NCBI GenBank assembly: GCA_025201375.1
Contig: JAIWZP010000012.1
Location: 62,001 to 126,000, forward strand
DNA length: 64,000 nt
Reading direction: 5' to 3'
Origin: Gongronella butleri
Taxonomy: Eukaryota; Mucoromycota; Mucoromycetes; Mucorales; Cunninghamellaceae
Part shown: positions 1 to 8,290 of the stretch, piece by piece
Layout: each line of letters opens with the position of its first letter
Numbering within the stretch: position 1 is the first letter of the stretch
Program-made: the position numbers and the translations under genes
Notes under the pieces: generated by a model
Databases searched by the model: none
Told to the model about the DNA's origin: nothing
The model's input: only the letters and a program-made list of their open reading frames with translations

Positions 1-1
1 C

Positions 2-556
2 AGCAATCGCGAGGACGGCATGGATACCTTTGGCAATATCGGCAATTTGCGCGTCCCCGTCGGCTCGGGCTTTGCCAATTCGCTGAAAACCGACTCGCCT
101 GGCCTCATCACCGCCCCTCCCGCCTCCTCCACCCCAACAACCATGTCCGCCATCCCAGACACCGCCTCTAGCTCGCCCGGCGCGTCCTTTTCGCAGTCCT
201 TTGGCGCCCAAACGAGCCGCAATCCATTCGGCCAGACCGGCGGCGCCAGTGCGTCCGCTCCAGGCACACCCGCAGGCCAAAACAAGTCGCTCTTGGAATT
301 GATGGCCGAGCAGCGTGTCCAGCAACAGGCCACGGGCTTTGCACCCAACAATGCCGCCACATTTGGCCAACCAGCTTTCCAGCAACAACAGCAGCCCATG
401 CTCCAGCAACCGCAAATGATGGCGCCCCAAGTCACTGGCTTTGCACCTTCACCTGCCTTTGCGTCGTCACCGTTCCCCCAGCAACAGCAACAGCAACAAC
501 AGCAACAACAACAGCAACAAATGCCCTTTGGCGCGCAAAACGGCTCGCTCATCTAG
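2..556 (+). CDS. C-terminal part of an endocytic adaptor-like protein (5' end outside window)
   Basis: The frame is open to the left edge, so this is the last exon of a longer gene; the first in-window Met (position 20) need not be a start. The 185 visible residues are low-complexity, rich in Gln, Pro, Ala and Ser, with an NPF motif (SRNPFGQ), which is the ligand of EH domains. It has two TG motifs, VQQQATG and MAPQVTG, that fit the consensus of Ark1/Prk1 kinase sites in yeast endocytic coat proteins (hydrophobic-x-x-Gln-x-Thr-Gly). It ends in a run of about 14 Gln before MPFGAQNGSLI. Such tails are typical of epsin, AP180, Sla1 and Scd5 type adaptors. The folded domain that would decide between them lies outside the window, so the family is inference. 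Confidence 0.55.
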   Translation, partial: SNREDGMDTFGNIGNLRVPVGSGFANSLKTDSPGLITAPPASSTPTTMSAIPDTASSSPGASFSQSFGAQTSRNPFGQTGGASASAPGTPAGQNKSLLELMAEQRVQQQATGFAPNNAATFGQPAFQQQQQPMLQQPQMMAPQVTGFAPSPAFASSPFPQQQQQQQQQQQQQQMPFGAQNGSLI

Positions 557-992
557 ATCCGACGCCTTTTATCTTTTTTTTTTTCTCCTGTTGTCCCACT
601 TTTCTTTTTCTACTTTTTCTTCTCTTTCAATTTGCACAACATGCCCTTGTTCCCTCAACTTTCCTTTTCATGATGTAGCTTTCCTTTCTATATATTTATG
701 CTTGATTGTATAGTAATGACTTTTTTCTCTCTCTCCAACAAGCGCGTCGCATTGCGACGCTTTACGCTTCCAAGTGTGCTCTTCATTTTTTTTTTTTAGA
801 GATTGGGTTGGTTCCTAGAGCGAGGAGCGCGTCGTCAATGCAAGCAATGCAGGGAAATGGCGATTGGCCAATGGCCAGCGGGCGGCGGCGTTTGAAATAT
901 TCAATTCAAAGATCAAAAGACAAGTGGCTTTTTCCTTTTTGTCTTTTTTTTATTCTCTCTTTTCGTTTTTCCTTTTTTTTTTACGTTTTACC
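557..992. other. Intergenic region: adaptor 3' UTR and NOP53 promoter
   Basis: About 436 bases without a supported gene. The left half is T-rich with several T runs, probably the 3' UTR of the adaptor gene. The right half carries a CCAAT palindrome (annotated separately) and long pyrimidine tracts just before the NOP53 start codon, as seen upstream of most genes in this window. Confidence 0.6.
863..872. promoter_or_regulatory. Palindromic CCAAT box pair upstream of NOP53
   Basis: The sequence attggccaat is a perfect palindrome that presents CCAAT on both strands, about 120 bases before the NOP53 start codon and beside a short GC-rich stretch. CCAAT is bound by the HAP/NF-Y complex in fungi. 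Binding here is inference from the motif alone. Confidence 0.4.
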
Positions 993-2569
993 ATGGCCCC
1001 TGCTGCGAAAAAAGAAACTGTGACCGAGCCAGCGAAAAAGGTGCAGACCAGCCGTAAGGGCAAGAAGGCCTGGCGCAAGAACATCGATATCCAGGACGTG
1101 GACACGGGTCTTGAAGCACTTCGATCTGAAGAACGTGTGCGGTAAGCTGTCCTTTTTTTTTTTTTGTGTGCGATTTGGGCCTGCTTCACTAACACCTTTG
1201 CCCTTGTCCATAGTGGTACCGTCGAGGACCTGCCTGACGAGGAGCATTTCGTCCTTGATACTACTGCCGACGAAAAAGGTGAGGGAAAAAAAAGAATGAA
1301 AATTGCGCCAAAAAGCCGATATTCATGGAGTTTTCTGTTAGTTGCTCGCCAAGTGCGCGCGCAGCGCACGCTCAAGGTGGACGAGATTCTTGCAGAGCGC
1401 TCGGCTGTGCCTGCTGTTGGTCGCTTTGTCCAGGAAAAGAAGGTCGTCACGCAAGGCGAAGAATCTAAAGCGCAAAAACAGCAAATCAACAAGCTCGCTA
1501 AGCGCAAGGCCCGTGGTCTTCCCGTCAAGCCCAAGAAAAAGGCAAAGACCACCGCCAAGCCTTCGTACGATCTATGGGATGAACGTAAGAAAACAATGGC
1601 AAAATGCACACACAAACAAAAGGGCGCTGAAACAGGTTTTGACGACATTTCTTTTTTTTTTTAATGCGATTAGCCAAGGCCGACGAGGCCGACGAGGTGG
1701 AGGAGGAGGCTGTTCCTGGGCAGGCGCGCAAGGTCAAGGCACCGTCGACGATGGGCATGATACCCAAGGCCGCAAAGCACCATGCTGCGGTGGCGGTGCC
1801 ACACGCGGGTGCGTCGTACAACCCGACGCAGGATGACCACCAGGCGCTGATCCAGCACGCCGCAGACATTGAATTCGCCAAGATCAAGGCGGCCAAGAAG
1901 ATCGAACAGCAGCTGGCCAAGCCCACGGGCCAGGCACTGCCCGAGGCCAGCGAGGTCGACGACGGCAAGGACGACGACGAGGAAGAAGAACCAGCGAGTG
2001 GTGATGACGACGACGATGACGACGACAAGGCCACCGGCAAGCGCAAGACGACGGCGCAGCGCAACCGCGAGAAGCGCCGCCGCGCCATGCTCGCCGAACA
2101 TGCCGACCGCCAGATCATCAAGAGGATAGGCAAGCAGATCGGCGGCATTGACGCCACCGCCCAGCAGCTCGTGGACAAGGAGGCTCAAATCGAGGTCAAT
2201 ACCGCGGCGCGCATCGCTCGCAAGGAGGAACGCGAGAAACAGGGCCGCAGGGCCATCGGCACCGGCCACGTCATGGAACCCAATGTCGAAGTCCAATTGG
2301 AAGATGAACTCAGCGAATCCCTGCGCCAGCTCAAGGTAAAAAAAAAAAAAAAAAAAAATCCTGTGCCCTGACCTCGTATTTTTTTTCTTTCTTGCTTTGA
2401 TTAGCCCGAAGGCAATGTGTTCACCGATCGCTTTGCCAGCCTTCAAAAGCGCAACATCATTGTGCCTCCCTCACAAAAGAAGAACCCCAGCCGTCGTTAT
2501 GCTCTTAAAGTGTATGAACGACGCTCGTACAAGAATTTTGATCTCATGGAAAAGAAGAAAAAGCAATAG
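993..2569 (+). CDS. NOP53: Ribosome biogenesis protein NOP53 (GLTSCR2/PICT1 family)
   Basis: Nucleolar factor for 60S subunit maturation; in yeast Nop53 joins late pre-60S particles and recruits Mtr4 and the exosome for 7S pre-rRNA trimming. Five exons join in frame: 993-1141, 1214-1278, 1342-1584, 1674-2335 and 2405-2569, giving 427 residues. The N-terminus holds the family signature SRKGKKAWRKNIDIQDVD, followed by VEDLPDEEHFVLDT. The middle is basic and Lys-rich, then comes an acidic stretch (about residues 245-270), coiled-coil-like Arg/Glu-rich sequence and the conserved tail RRYALKVYERRSYKNF. Length matches the family (about 450). The start is the first ATG after a T-rich leader. Every intron has a T or A homopolymer. 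The exosome-recruiting AIM motif was not obvious by eye. Confidence 0.93.
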
Positions 2570-2860
2570 AGTGTGTGATCCCCCTTTCCTTTTCTCATTT
2601 TTTTATACGCGCGATTCCCCTTTTTTCCCATGTACATCGTTTTCATAACTTTTTTAATTGCCCACTTACATCCCATTTGCATGCATCCCCCTTTTTCTCC
2701 ATCCTTGTCATGAAATCACATAAATTCCAATTTTTGTACTTTATACATTGCTCGTTTGGCGGGTGAGCCCATGAATGATGCCTTGGAGCCTTGCCTATTT
2801 TTTTTCAAATACTGTACTCGCTAGTCGCTAAACTCGCTATCATATCACATGGTTCATATG
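2570..2860. other. NOP53 3' flank, no gene seen
   Basis: AT-rich sequence with T runs following the NOP53 stop codon. I see no coding signal. It leads into the palindromic TACAGTA cluster and the composite repeat. Confidence 0.5.
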
Positions 2861-2865
2861 ATATC

Positions 2866-2965
2866 TTATCATACTGTACTGTACAGTACAGTAGTACAGT
2901 CTTACAGTGTTATCCCTATGATACGGTACGTACGTATCATACTGTACTGTACAGATGTACTGTAC
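2866..2965. repeat. Cluster of TACAGTA/TACTGTA palindromes
   Basis: About 100 bases hold several nested inverted repeats. One is the perfect 22-base palindrome tactgtactgt followed by its complement (around 2874-2895); another is atgatac...gtatcat (around 2918-2940). The block tatcatactgtactgtacag occurs twice, about 66 bases apart. The same heptamers recur at the ends of the foldback element at 5710-6728 and near other repeats in the window, suggesting transposon termini or remnants. No coding potential. Confidence 0.55.
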
Positions 2966-2989
2966 ACTCGACCACTGCCCAAAAAGCAC

Positions 2990-4245
2990 AGATGTTTACC
3001 AGACCTTTTAAAATCCAAAAAGCGTGTTTTTCAGATTTTGCCGGCCTGCTGTGCCTCCAGAAATTTTTTTACAGCCTGCTTGCCCGCCAATGAAAAACGA
3101 GTCACGGCTTATACTACGACCCGGTGCTCCGCCGGACGAACCCGCCCATTTTTTTGGACTCGAAAATGCCAAAAACATCCCATTTGTACTATTTTGCATT
3201 CACCTCTGCAGCTGCTTGATCGACCCCACTCAAAAATAGCTGCATCGAAATCAGCGCAAAAATTGCAACAAAAAAGCTTAAACCCCCAAAGAGCTACGAC
3301 CAATTTTGAAAAATTCAGGGGTCACACATTTCAATCTCAGGAAATGCTAAATTTGGGAAATTTCAAATTCCGACCGATCAATGCATTCCAAACGGGTAAC
3401 TCCGACCATTTTTATTTGGCAGACAAAATGGAAATCGCCCCCCCCAAAGCAAGAAAAAAGCCCGAAGAGTGACGCATGAACGGCGATCAACTGAGAAAAT
3501 TGCTTACTTCGGGCAAGATTTTTTGCAAAAATTTAAAGTTTGACACTTCCAAATTAAGGTGGTGGATTGCATGGAATTTTTATTTTTTTTATTTTTTTAT
3601 TTTTTATTTTGCTCATCATGTTTATGCGTGCACTTACAGTATGATGTACAGTAGTGGGCTGCAGCCACCAGTACCGTACGTAGTAGCAGCCTTTTGAAAT
3701 GACCGATGATGCAAAGTGTTCAAACCCAAGCCAGCAGGCTGAAAGTCATCCCACAGTAGTAAATCTGGAATAAAATTCACAGGTTGACTATCATACACTG
3801 TTGTGCTCCAGCAAATCGCCATTAAAGATTTTGTTGAAAAAGGGGATTTTCTCTGTCAGTTTTGATCCGATCGCAGTGAAACTTGTTTCATTCGACTGAT
3901 ATTTAGCAGCTGCATTCGACGCGTTAAGAGCACCTTGGGTTGTTTTTCCAGTTGTCGAGAAAAGTCCGGTTGAAAATTAATCCAATGTTTGATTGACTTT
4001 ATTTGCTGCCAGCCTGCAAAGTTGTTCGCCCATCGGGCGCGCAAACAAACTGGAAATGACATCCGAGTGCGTACGTATCTTTCGAACGATGCCATTTTCG
4101 CCACAATAATTACAGTATTCATACAGTAAAATATTTCGAAACCCTCCTGTGCTACTGTAAATTGTAAAAACAACAACGGCATTTTGTTGAATGAATTCAT
4201 CTGCGTTTTTTAACAACGACCAAGCCAACGTCCTCTGTTTTTAAG
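2990..4245. repeat. Composite noncoding repeat, copy 1
   Basis: This stretch aligns by eye, base for base over long parts, with 36830-38010. Shared landmarks in order are gcctgctgtgcctccagaa, tttggactcgaaaatgccaa, gcttaaacccccaaag, catttcaatctcag, gtgacgcatgaacggcgatc, ctggaataaaa and attttctctgt. The second half also matches 24497-24920 and, more weakly, 20990-21300. No long conserved reading frame is shared between copies, so it looks noncoding. It resembles a degenerate transposon or a species-specific dispersed repeat; I do not recognise a family. Confidence 0.75.
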
Positions 4246-4339
4246 CGTTTGTACAGTACTGTATTGTATGATACATGATGATTCAATTTGTGGAAAAGCC
4301 AATTCCTCCGTCGTTTTCCCATCCCGAGGGGCGTGCACC

Positions 4340-5137
4340 AAACTGAAGAATGCTTTTGTACAATTATTGCAGCATTTCACAGCTAAAAGATGGAGGGTTT
4401 GGCGAACCCGCCGCCATCATTGACGAGGAGCTGCTAAATGACTTGGCAGATCTCCCCTCCGAAGACGCGGTCGCGCAAGTGCACATCCTGCGGCAGCTGG
4501 AGACGGCGTGGTGCATGCGGGCGAGGAGAGACAAGCTTTGCCATTATTATGGCAAAACAGATCTCACGCCGGTGTACAGTACTGTACTGTATGCTGTATG
4601 TCGCCACTGCCGTGGACCCGCGCATGCGCATGCAGTGGTGGGCAGATCCTGCCAACAACTGGGACGTCGCGTACCAGCAGCAGGCCATTGAGACGGTCAC
4701 AGCTCATTGGCACGAGTATTACTGCGTGGAGATGCCCAAGCAATGGCAATGAGCCGAGCACGCAAGAGCTGCTCGGCAGCGTGGAAGAACACGTGGTGGC
4801 CGCGGGGGCCCAAGACCCTATTGGGGATATTTTTGGCATCCCTGCGCCGCGTATGTCCGACGAGCTCATGGCCTACAACAGTGAGCCCCGCGGCATGGTC
4901 GACCCGCTCACCTTCTGGGCGCGTACGGCGGCGACGTGGCCGCACCTGGCCAACATCATGGCGGCCGACTATCTCTGCGTGCCAGCAGCGACGTCGACTC
5001 CCAGCGAACGCGTGTTTTCGCAGGCCCGCCTGCTGCTACCCCACACGCGCAATCGGCTTTCTGGCGAAAGGATTCGTCAACTGATGCTGTTGCGCAGCTG
5101 GCTCGGCACGCACCAGGGCTGCAGCGATAATTGGTGA
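4340..5137 (+). pseudogene. hAT transposase, C-terminal remnant with frameshift
   Basis: The tail (about 4755-5137) encodes the hAT dimerisation domain: MAADYLCVPAATSTPSERVF, then HTRNRLSGERIRQLMLLRSW, which is diagnostic for hAT elements. A preceding part in a different frame (about 4590-4750) reads YVATAVDPRMRMQWW, matching the LDPRYK-like segment of the same family, and stops at about 4751, so a frameshift separates the two. The BED finger and the catalytic N-terminal part are missing. A TACAGTACTGTA motif interrupts the sequence near 4575. It cannot make an active transposase. Confidence 0.85.
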
Positions 5138-5149
5138 ATTGTGTCTCCT

Positions 5150-5320
5150 TTTTTGCTTGAATCTGTCTGACTCTCGCTCTCATCCATTGTCCCCCGCCTT
5201 TTTTTTTTGCTCTCGCGTCTCGCTCTCATCCATTGCTTGTTCCCCGCTTTTTTTTGCTCTCGCTCTCAACCATTGACCCCCGCTTTTTTTTGCTCTCGCT
5301 CTCTTTTTTCGTGTTCTGGT
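5150..5320. repeat. Pyrimidine-rich minisatellite
   Basis: Imperfect tandem copies of a unit like gctctcgctctcatccattg with T runs (tttttttgctctcgctctc) follow the hAT stop codon. There are four or five copies, with spacing varying from about 30 to 60 bases. It probably belongs to the noncoding end of the hAT element or arose by slippage. Confidence 0.6.
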
Positions 5321-5427
5321 GCCCTTTCTTCTTCTTTGCTTTTTTTGCGCTTTCATGTTTTCTTGCTACAGTAATAAAATTTCGTGCCCTAAAAACAGTT
5401 GCTCTACTTGTTGCGTGCCAAAACCAG

Positions 5428-5545
5428 ATTGAATCGGTTTTTAACGATTCGGTTTCGGTTATCGATAACGTTATCGATTCGGTTTCGGTTTTCGAAAATA
5501 TTATCGATTCGGTCGGTTTTACAAAAAAACCAAACCGGTTCATCG
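5428..5545. repeat. Direct and inverted ATCGATTCGGTTTCGG repeats
   Basis: The block cgattcggtttcggtt occurs twice with a shortened third copy (cgattcggtcggtt). It includes the self-complementary ttatcgataacgttatcga and ends in aaaaaaccaaaccggtt. It lies between the hAT tail and the partial second copy of that tail, so it may be the subterminal repeat region of the element. This is inference. Confidence 0.5.
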
Positions 5546-5567
5546 ATAGTATACACTAGGAAGAAGT

Positions 5568-5655
5568 CTGGATGGCAAGGATTCGCCAATTGATGCTCGC
5601 TGTTGCGCAGCTGGCTCGCTCGGCACGCACGCATTCCAGGCAGGGCTCAGTACGC
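5568..5655 (+). pseudogene. Second, partial copy of the hAT transposase tail
   Basis: The stretch from ggcaaggattcgccaattga through gcgcagctggctcg to ggcacgc repeats the last coding part of the hAT remnant (around 5067-5118), with small insertions such as an extra gctc and an extra ctcg. It has no useful reading frame. It shows that the 3' end of the element was duplicated, with the minisatellite and the cgattcgg repeats between the two copies. Confidence 0.6.
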
Positions 5656-5709
5656 GTGCACAGCACAGCCCTTAAGCGACAACACGACATCATTGAAGAA
5701 GTATAATAA

Positions 5710-6728
5710 TACAGTACCGTACCCTACAAAAAAAAACGCTACATCACCCGCTTGCGCCTGATTTTTTTGACTTTTCTATTCACTTTAATCTGTTGTGTAT
5801 TGATCAATAGTGATGCTGGTGTTATGAAACTCGGTAGAGACAATGATATACAAGTAAAATAAAAGCTGTAAAAATATAAAATTGATAAACAAAGCAGGGG
5901 TACATTTATGCTAAAAAGAATGCGTGAGACGCGTCACGCGACGCGACGCGTACCCAAGCGCATACAATGGCCCGTGGAGATGAATTGACATTATGAACAC
6001 CATCTCCAATTTTTTTTGAGACAATTGTGGTAGTGTCTGATTATTTCTGTCAATTCATTTTGTGGTGCATGTGTCATGCCAGAGATCAGCGTGACAATTG
6101 GTCAAATTACCGCCGTGACGCGTTACGCGCCAGACATGTAGTATAGAAAATTATTTTTATCTCTATCAAATCATTTTAATCTCATTGTCGACTTGAAACT
6201 ATGATAATTATTTAATTTGAAAGTCCAAAAATGTATTCTATTGAGGTGCTGTAATTATCTCATTCAGTTCGGGCACCACGGTCACATTATGGACCTCGCT
6301 GCTTAGACGCGTCTGACGCGTCACAGCGATAATTTGACCAATTGTCACACTGATCTCTGGCATGACACATGCACCACAAAATGAATTGACAGAAATAATC
6401 AGACACTACCACAATTGTCTCAAAAAAATTGGAGATGGTGTTCATAATGTCAATTCATCTCCACGGGCCATTGTATGCGCTTGGGTACGCGTCGCGTCGC
6501 GTGACGCGTCTCACGCATTCTTTTTAGCATAGATGTACCCCTGCTTTGTTTATCAATTTTATATTTTTACAGCTTTTATTTTACTTGTATATCATTGTCT
6601 CTACCGAGTTTCATAACACCAGCATCACTATTGATCAATACATAACAGATTAAAGTGAATAGAAAAGTCAAAAAAATCAGGCGCAAGCGGGTGATGTAGC
6701 GTTTTTTTTTGTAGGGTACGGTACTGTA
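5710..6728. mobile_element. Foldback (palindromic) transposable element with TA-flanked ends
   Basis: The left arm (5710-about 6130) is the reverse complement of the right arm (about 6305-6728) with only a few mismatches and a one-base T-run difference, so the element is a giant hairpin with about 420-bp arms and a 170-bp centre. Each end reads TA then CAGTACCGTACCCTAC, consistent with TA target duplications and the CAGT start typical of Tc1/mariner-like elements. No frame inside exceeds about 60 codons, so it has no transposase and must depend on one elsewhere. The arms carry clustered gacgcgtc motifs. The near identity of the arms suggests recent origin or gene conversion. Confidence 0.85.
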
Positions 6729-6732
6729 CGCG

Positions 6733-7330
6733 CGCCACGAAGATGGGGGGCATGGCATCATCGCCCATCTTCTTGCAACAGCTCGCGTTCGAAATTTACG
6801 AATTGATCGACGATTTCGATCTGGACGTCGTTTTCAGGCACGTTCCAGGGGTAGGAACGTGAAAGCCGACCAATTAAGCCGCGTCACACAGGTTCACGAG
6901 TGGACTCTTCTCCCCAGCACCTCTTCCAGAGAATTCGACATCGATGGCCGAGGGTCCCATTGCAGATCGATGCATTCGCGACGCGCAACAACAAGAAATT
7001 ACGCCAGTTTTGGAGTCGGGATCGGGACCCGCGCACCGCAGCGACCGACCACCGATGCGTTTCAGCAAGATTATTGGCCGCGCAGCAAGGGCCTGTTTCT
7101 TCACCCGCCCGCCATGGCTGGGGGGATTGCTGCTTCAGGTGATTCGGAAATTGCGCAAGGACAAGGTCAAGTCCGGGATCATTGTGACCCTCCTTGGACG
7201 ACGCAAGCAAGCTTGGTGGTCCATCCTGACGTCATCGTGCCCAGACGCTCCTCTATTCTTGCCATGGAACCGGAATCAATCATGGATGGTGGCATGGAGG
7301 TGGTGCGCATACTGTAATAGCCCTTGCAAA
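6733..7330 (+). pseudogene. DIRS-type retrotransposon RNase H region, frameshifted relic
   Basis: Three frames together read a DIRS RNase H and linker. Starting about 6735: KMGGMASSPIFLQQLAFEIY, then VVFRHVPGV and, after an in-frame stop near 6859, KADQLSR. From about 6935: VPLQIDAFATRNNKKLRQFW. After a shift: TTDAFQQDYWPRSKGLFLHP. After a second shift: LLLQVIRKLRKDKVKSGIIV and PLFLPWN. The HIPGV-x-N-x-EAD-x-LSR and DLFA-like segments are characteristic. The reverse transcriptase upstream is absent: the foldback element abuts the left end, so its insertion or a linked deletion removed it. Not functional. Confidence 0.8.
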
Positions 7331-8290
7331 GAAGGGCTACTACTGTAAAGATAAAAGTGTGTTCCCATACATAGGGTTAACCACGTCATCGCCTCTCGCC
7401 TCGGCTCCATCCAACCAATTCTCAACTGCACTCATTGGAAAATCCGTCGTGGTTTTCGAAAATCGCGCTTGCGTGCACTGTAGTGGTGATTGCAGCGCCG
7501 CAAGAGTGGGCTCATTTAAACGAGAACATCTGGGACAACCCGGCCCAAGGAGAAAAACGCTCCATAGAAAGTCAAGTTTGCTGAGGAATGACCAAACGCG
7601 TAAAAAACATGATACTGTAGTGCACGTTTTTTTTTTTTTTGCCCCATTTTGATCTCTGTTTTTTATGGCACCACTAGCAATGTCAGACATTAAAGTGTAA
7701 ATCATACAGTATAATATGATGTACGTATCCTGTACGCATAGATCAAGAAGCATAAATATGGCATTTTATGCCGTTCCAACAAGTTAGTCTCTCATCTCTC
7801 TCGCTTTTTGAGAACAAAGTTCATTTCGTACCCTTGACAGCCTCCCCCTTTTTTTTAAGAGTTGTACACGATGAATGTGAGTGGCGCCCGTCTTTGATTT
7901 GGGGCACTATTTTTGTTTTTACTTTTTTTTTTTTTTTTTTATATACGCGTTGCTAATTTTGAGTGATCATGGGCCTTGTCGACCCATGGTCAGCCTGGGC
8001 ATTAGAGAAGATTATTAAAAAAATGGCAGCGTGTTTATTTTTGAATTGTACATGGGGGGATGGGCTAAAGATATACAGCTTTATAAAAGTCGCAGAAACG
8101 AAAAAAAAAATAAGCAAGACAGGGGATGCAAAAAGTGACAAACTATACAAATACGATGTGGAACTAGGAGGCCGCTTCATCAACATGAGGTGGGAATGGG
8201 GGATGCAAAAGGGGAAAAAAAAGGCAAAGAAAAAGTAAAAAAAAAAAAAAAAAAGGGGGAGGGAGTGCTTTTTTTTTTTTTGGATGTTGT
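7331..8290. other. Intergenic region, no gene seen
   Basis: Almost 1 kb with scattered T runs (about 7628-7640, 7924-7940) and A/T homopolymers from 8101 to 8280. A small hairpin (agccctt, six-base loop, aagggct) sits near 7320 beside TACTGTA motifs. The right end is probably the 3' UTR of the minus-strand regulator that stops at 8291. Short frames here show no recognisable similarity. Confidence 0.5.

Noticed and set aside
6859..7317. 152-codon frame as a real protein gene
   Set aside because: Its similarity to DIRS RNase H hops between three frames, so it is a broken relic.
7963..8238. 91-codon plus-strand frame near the 3' end of the APSES regulator
   Set aside because: Its Lys-rich end comes from A homopolymers and it overlaps the probable 3' UTR of the minus-strand gene.
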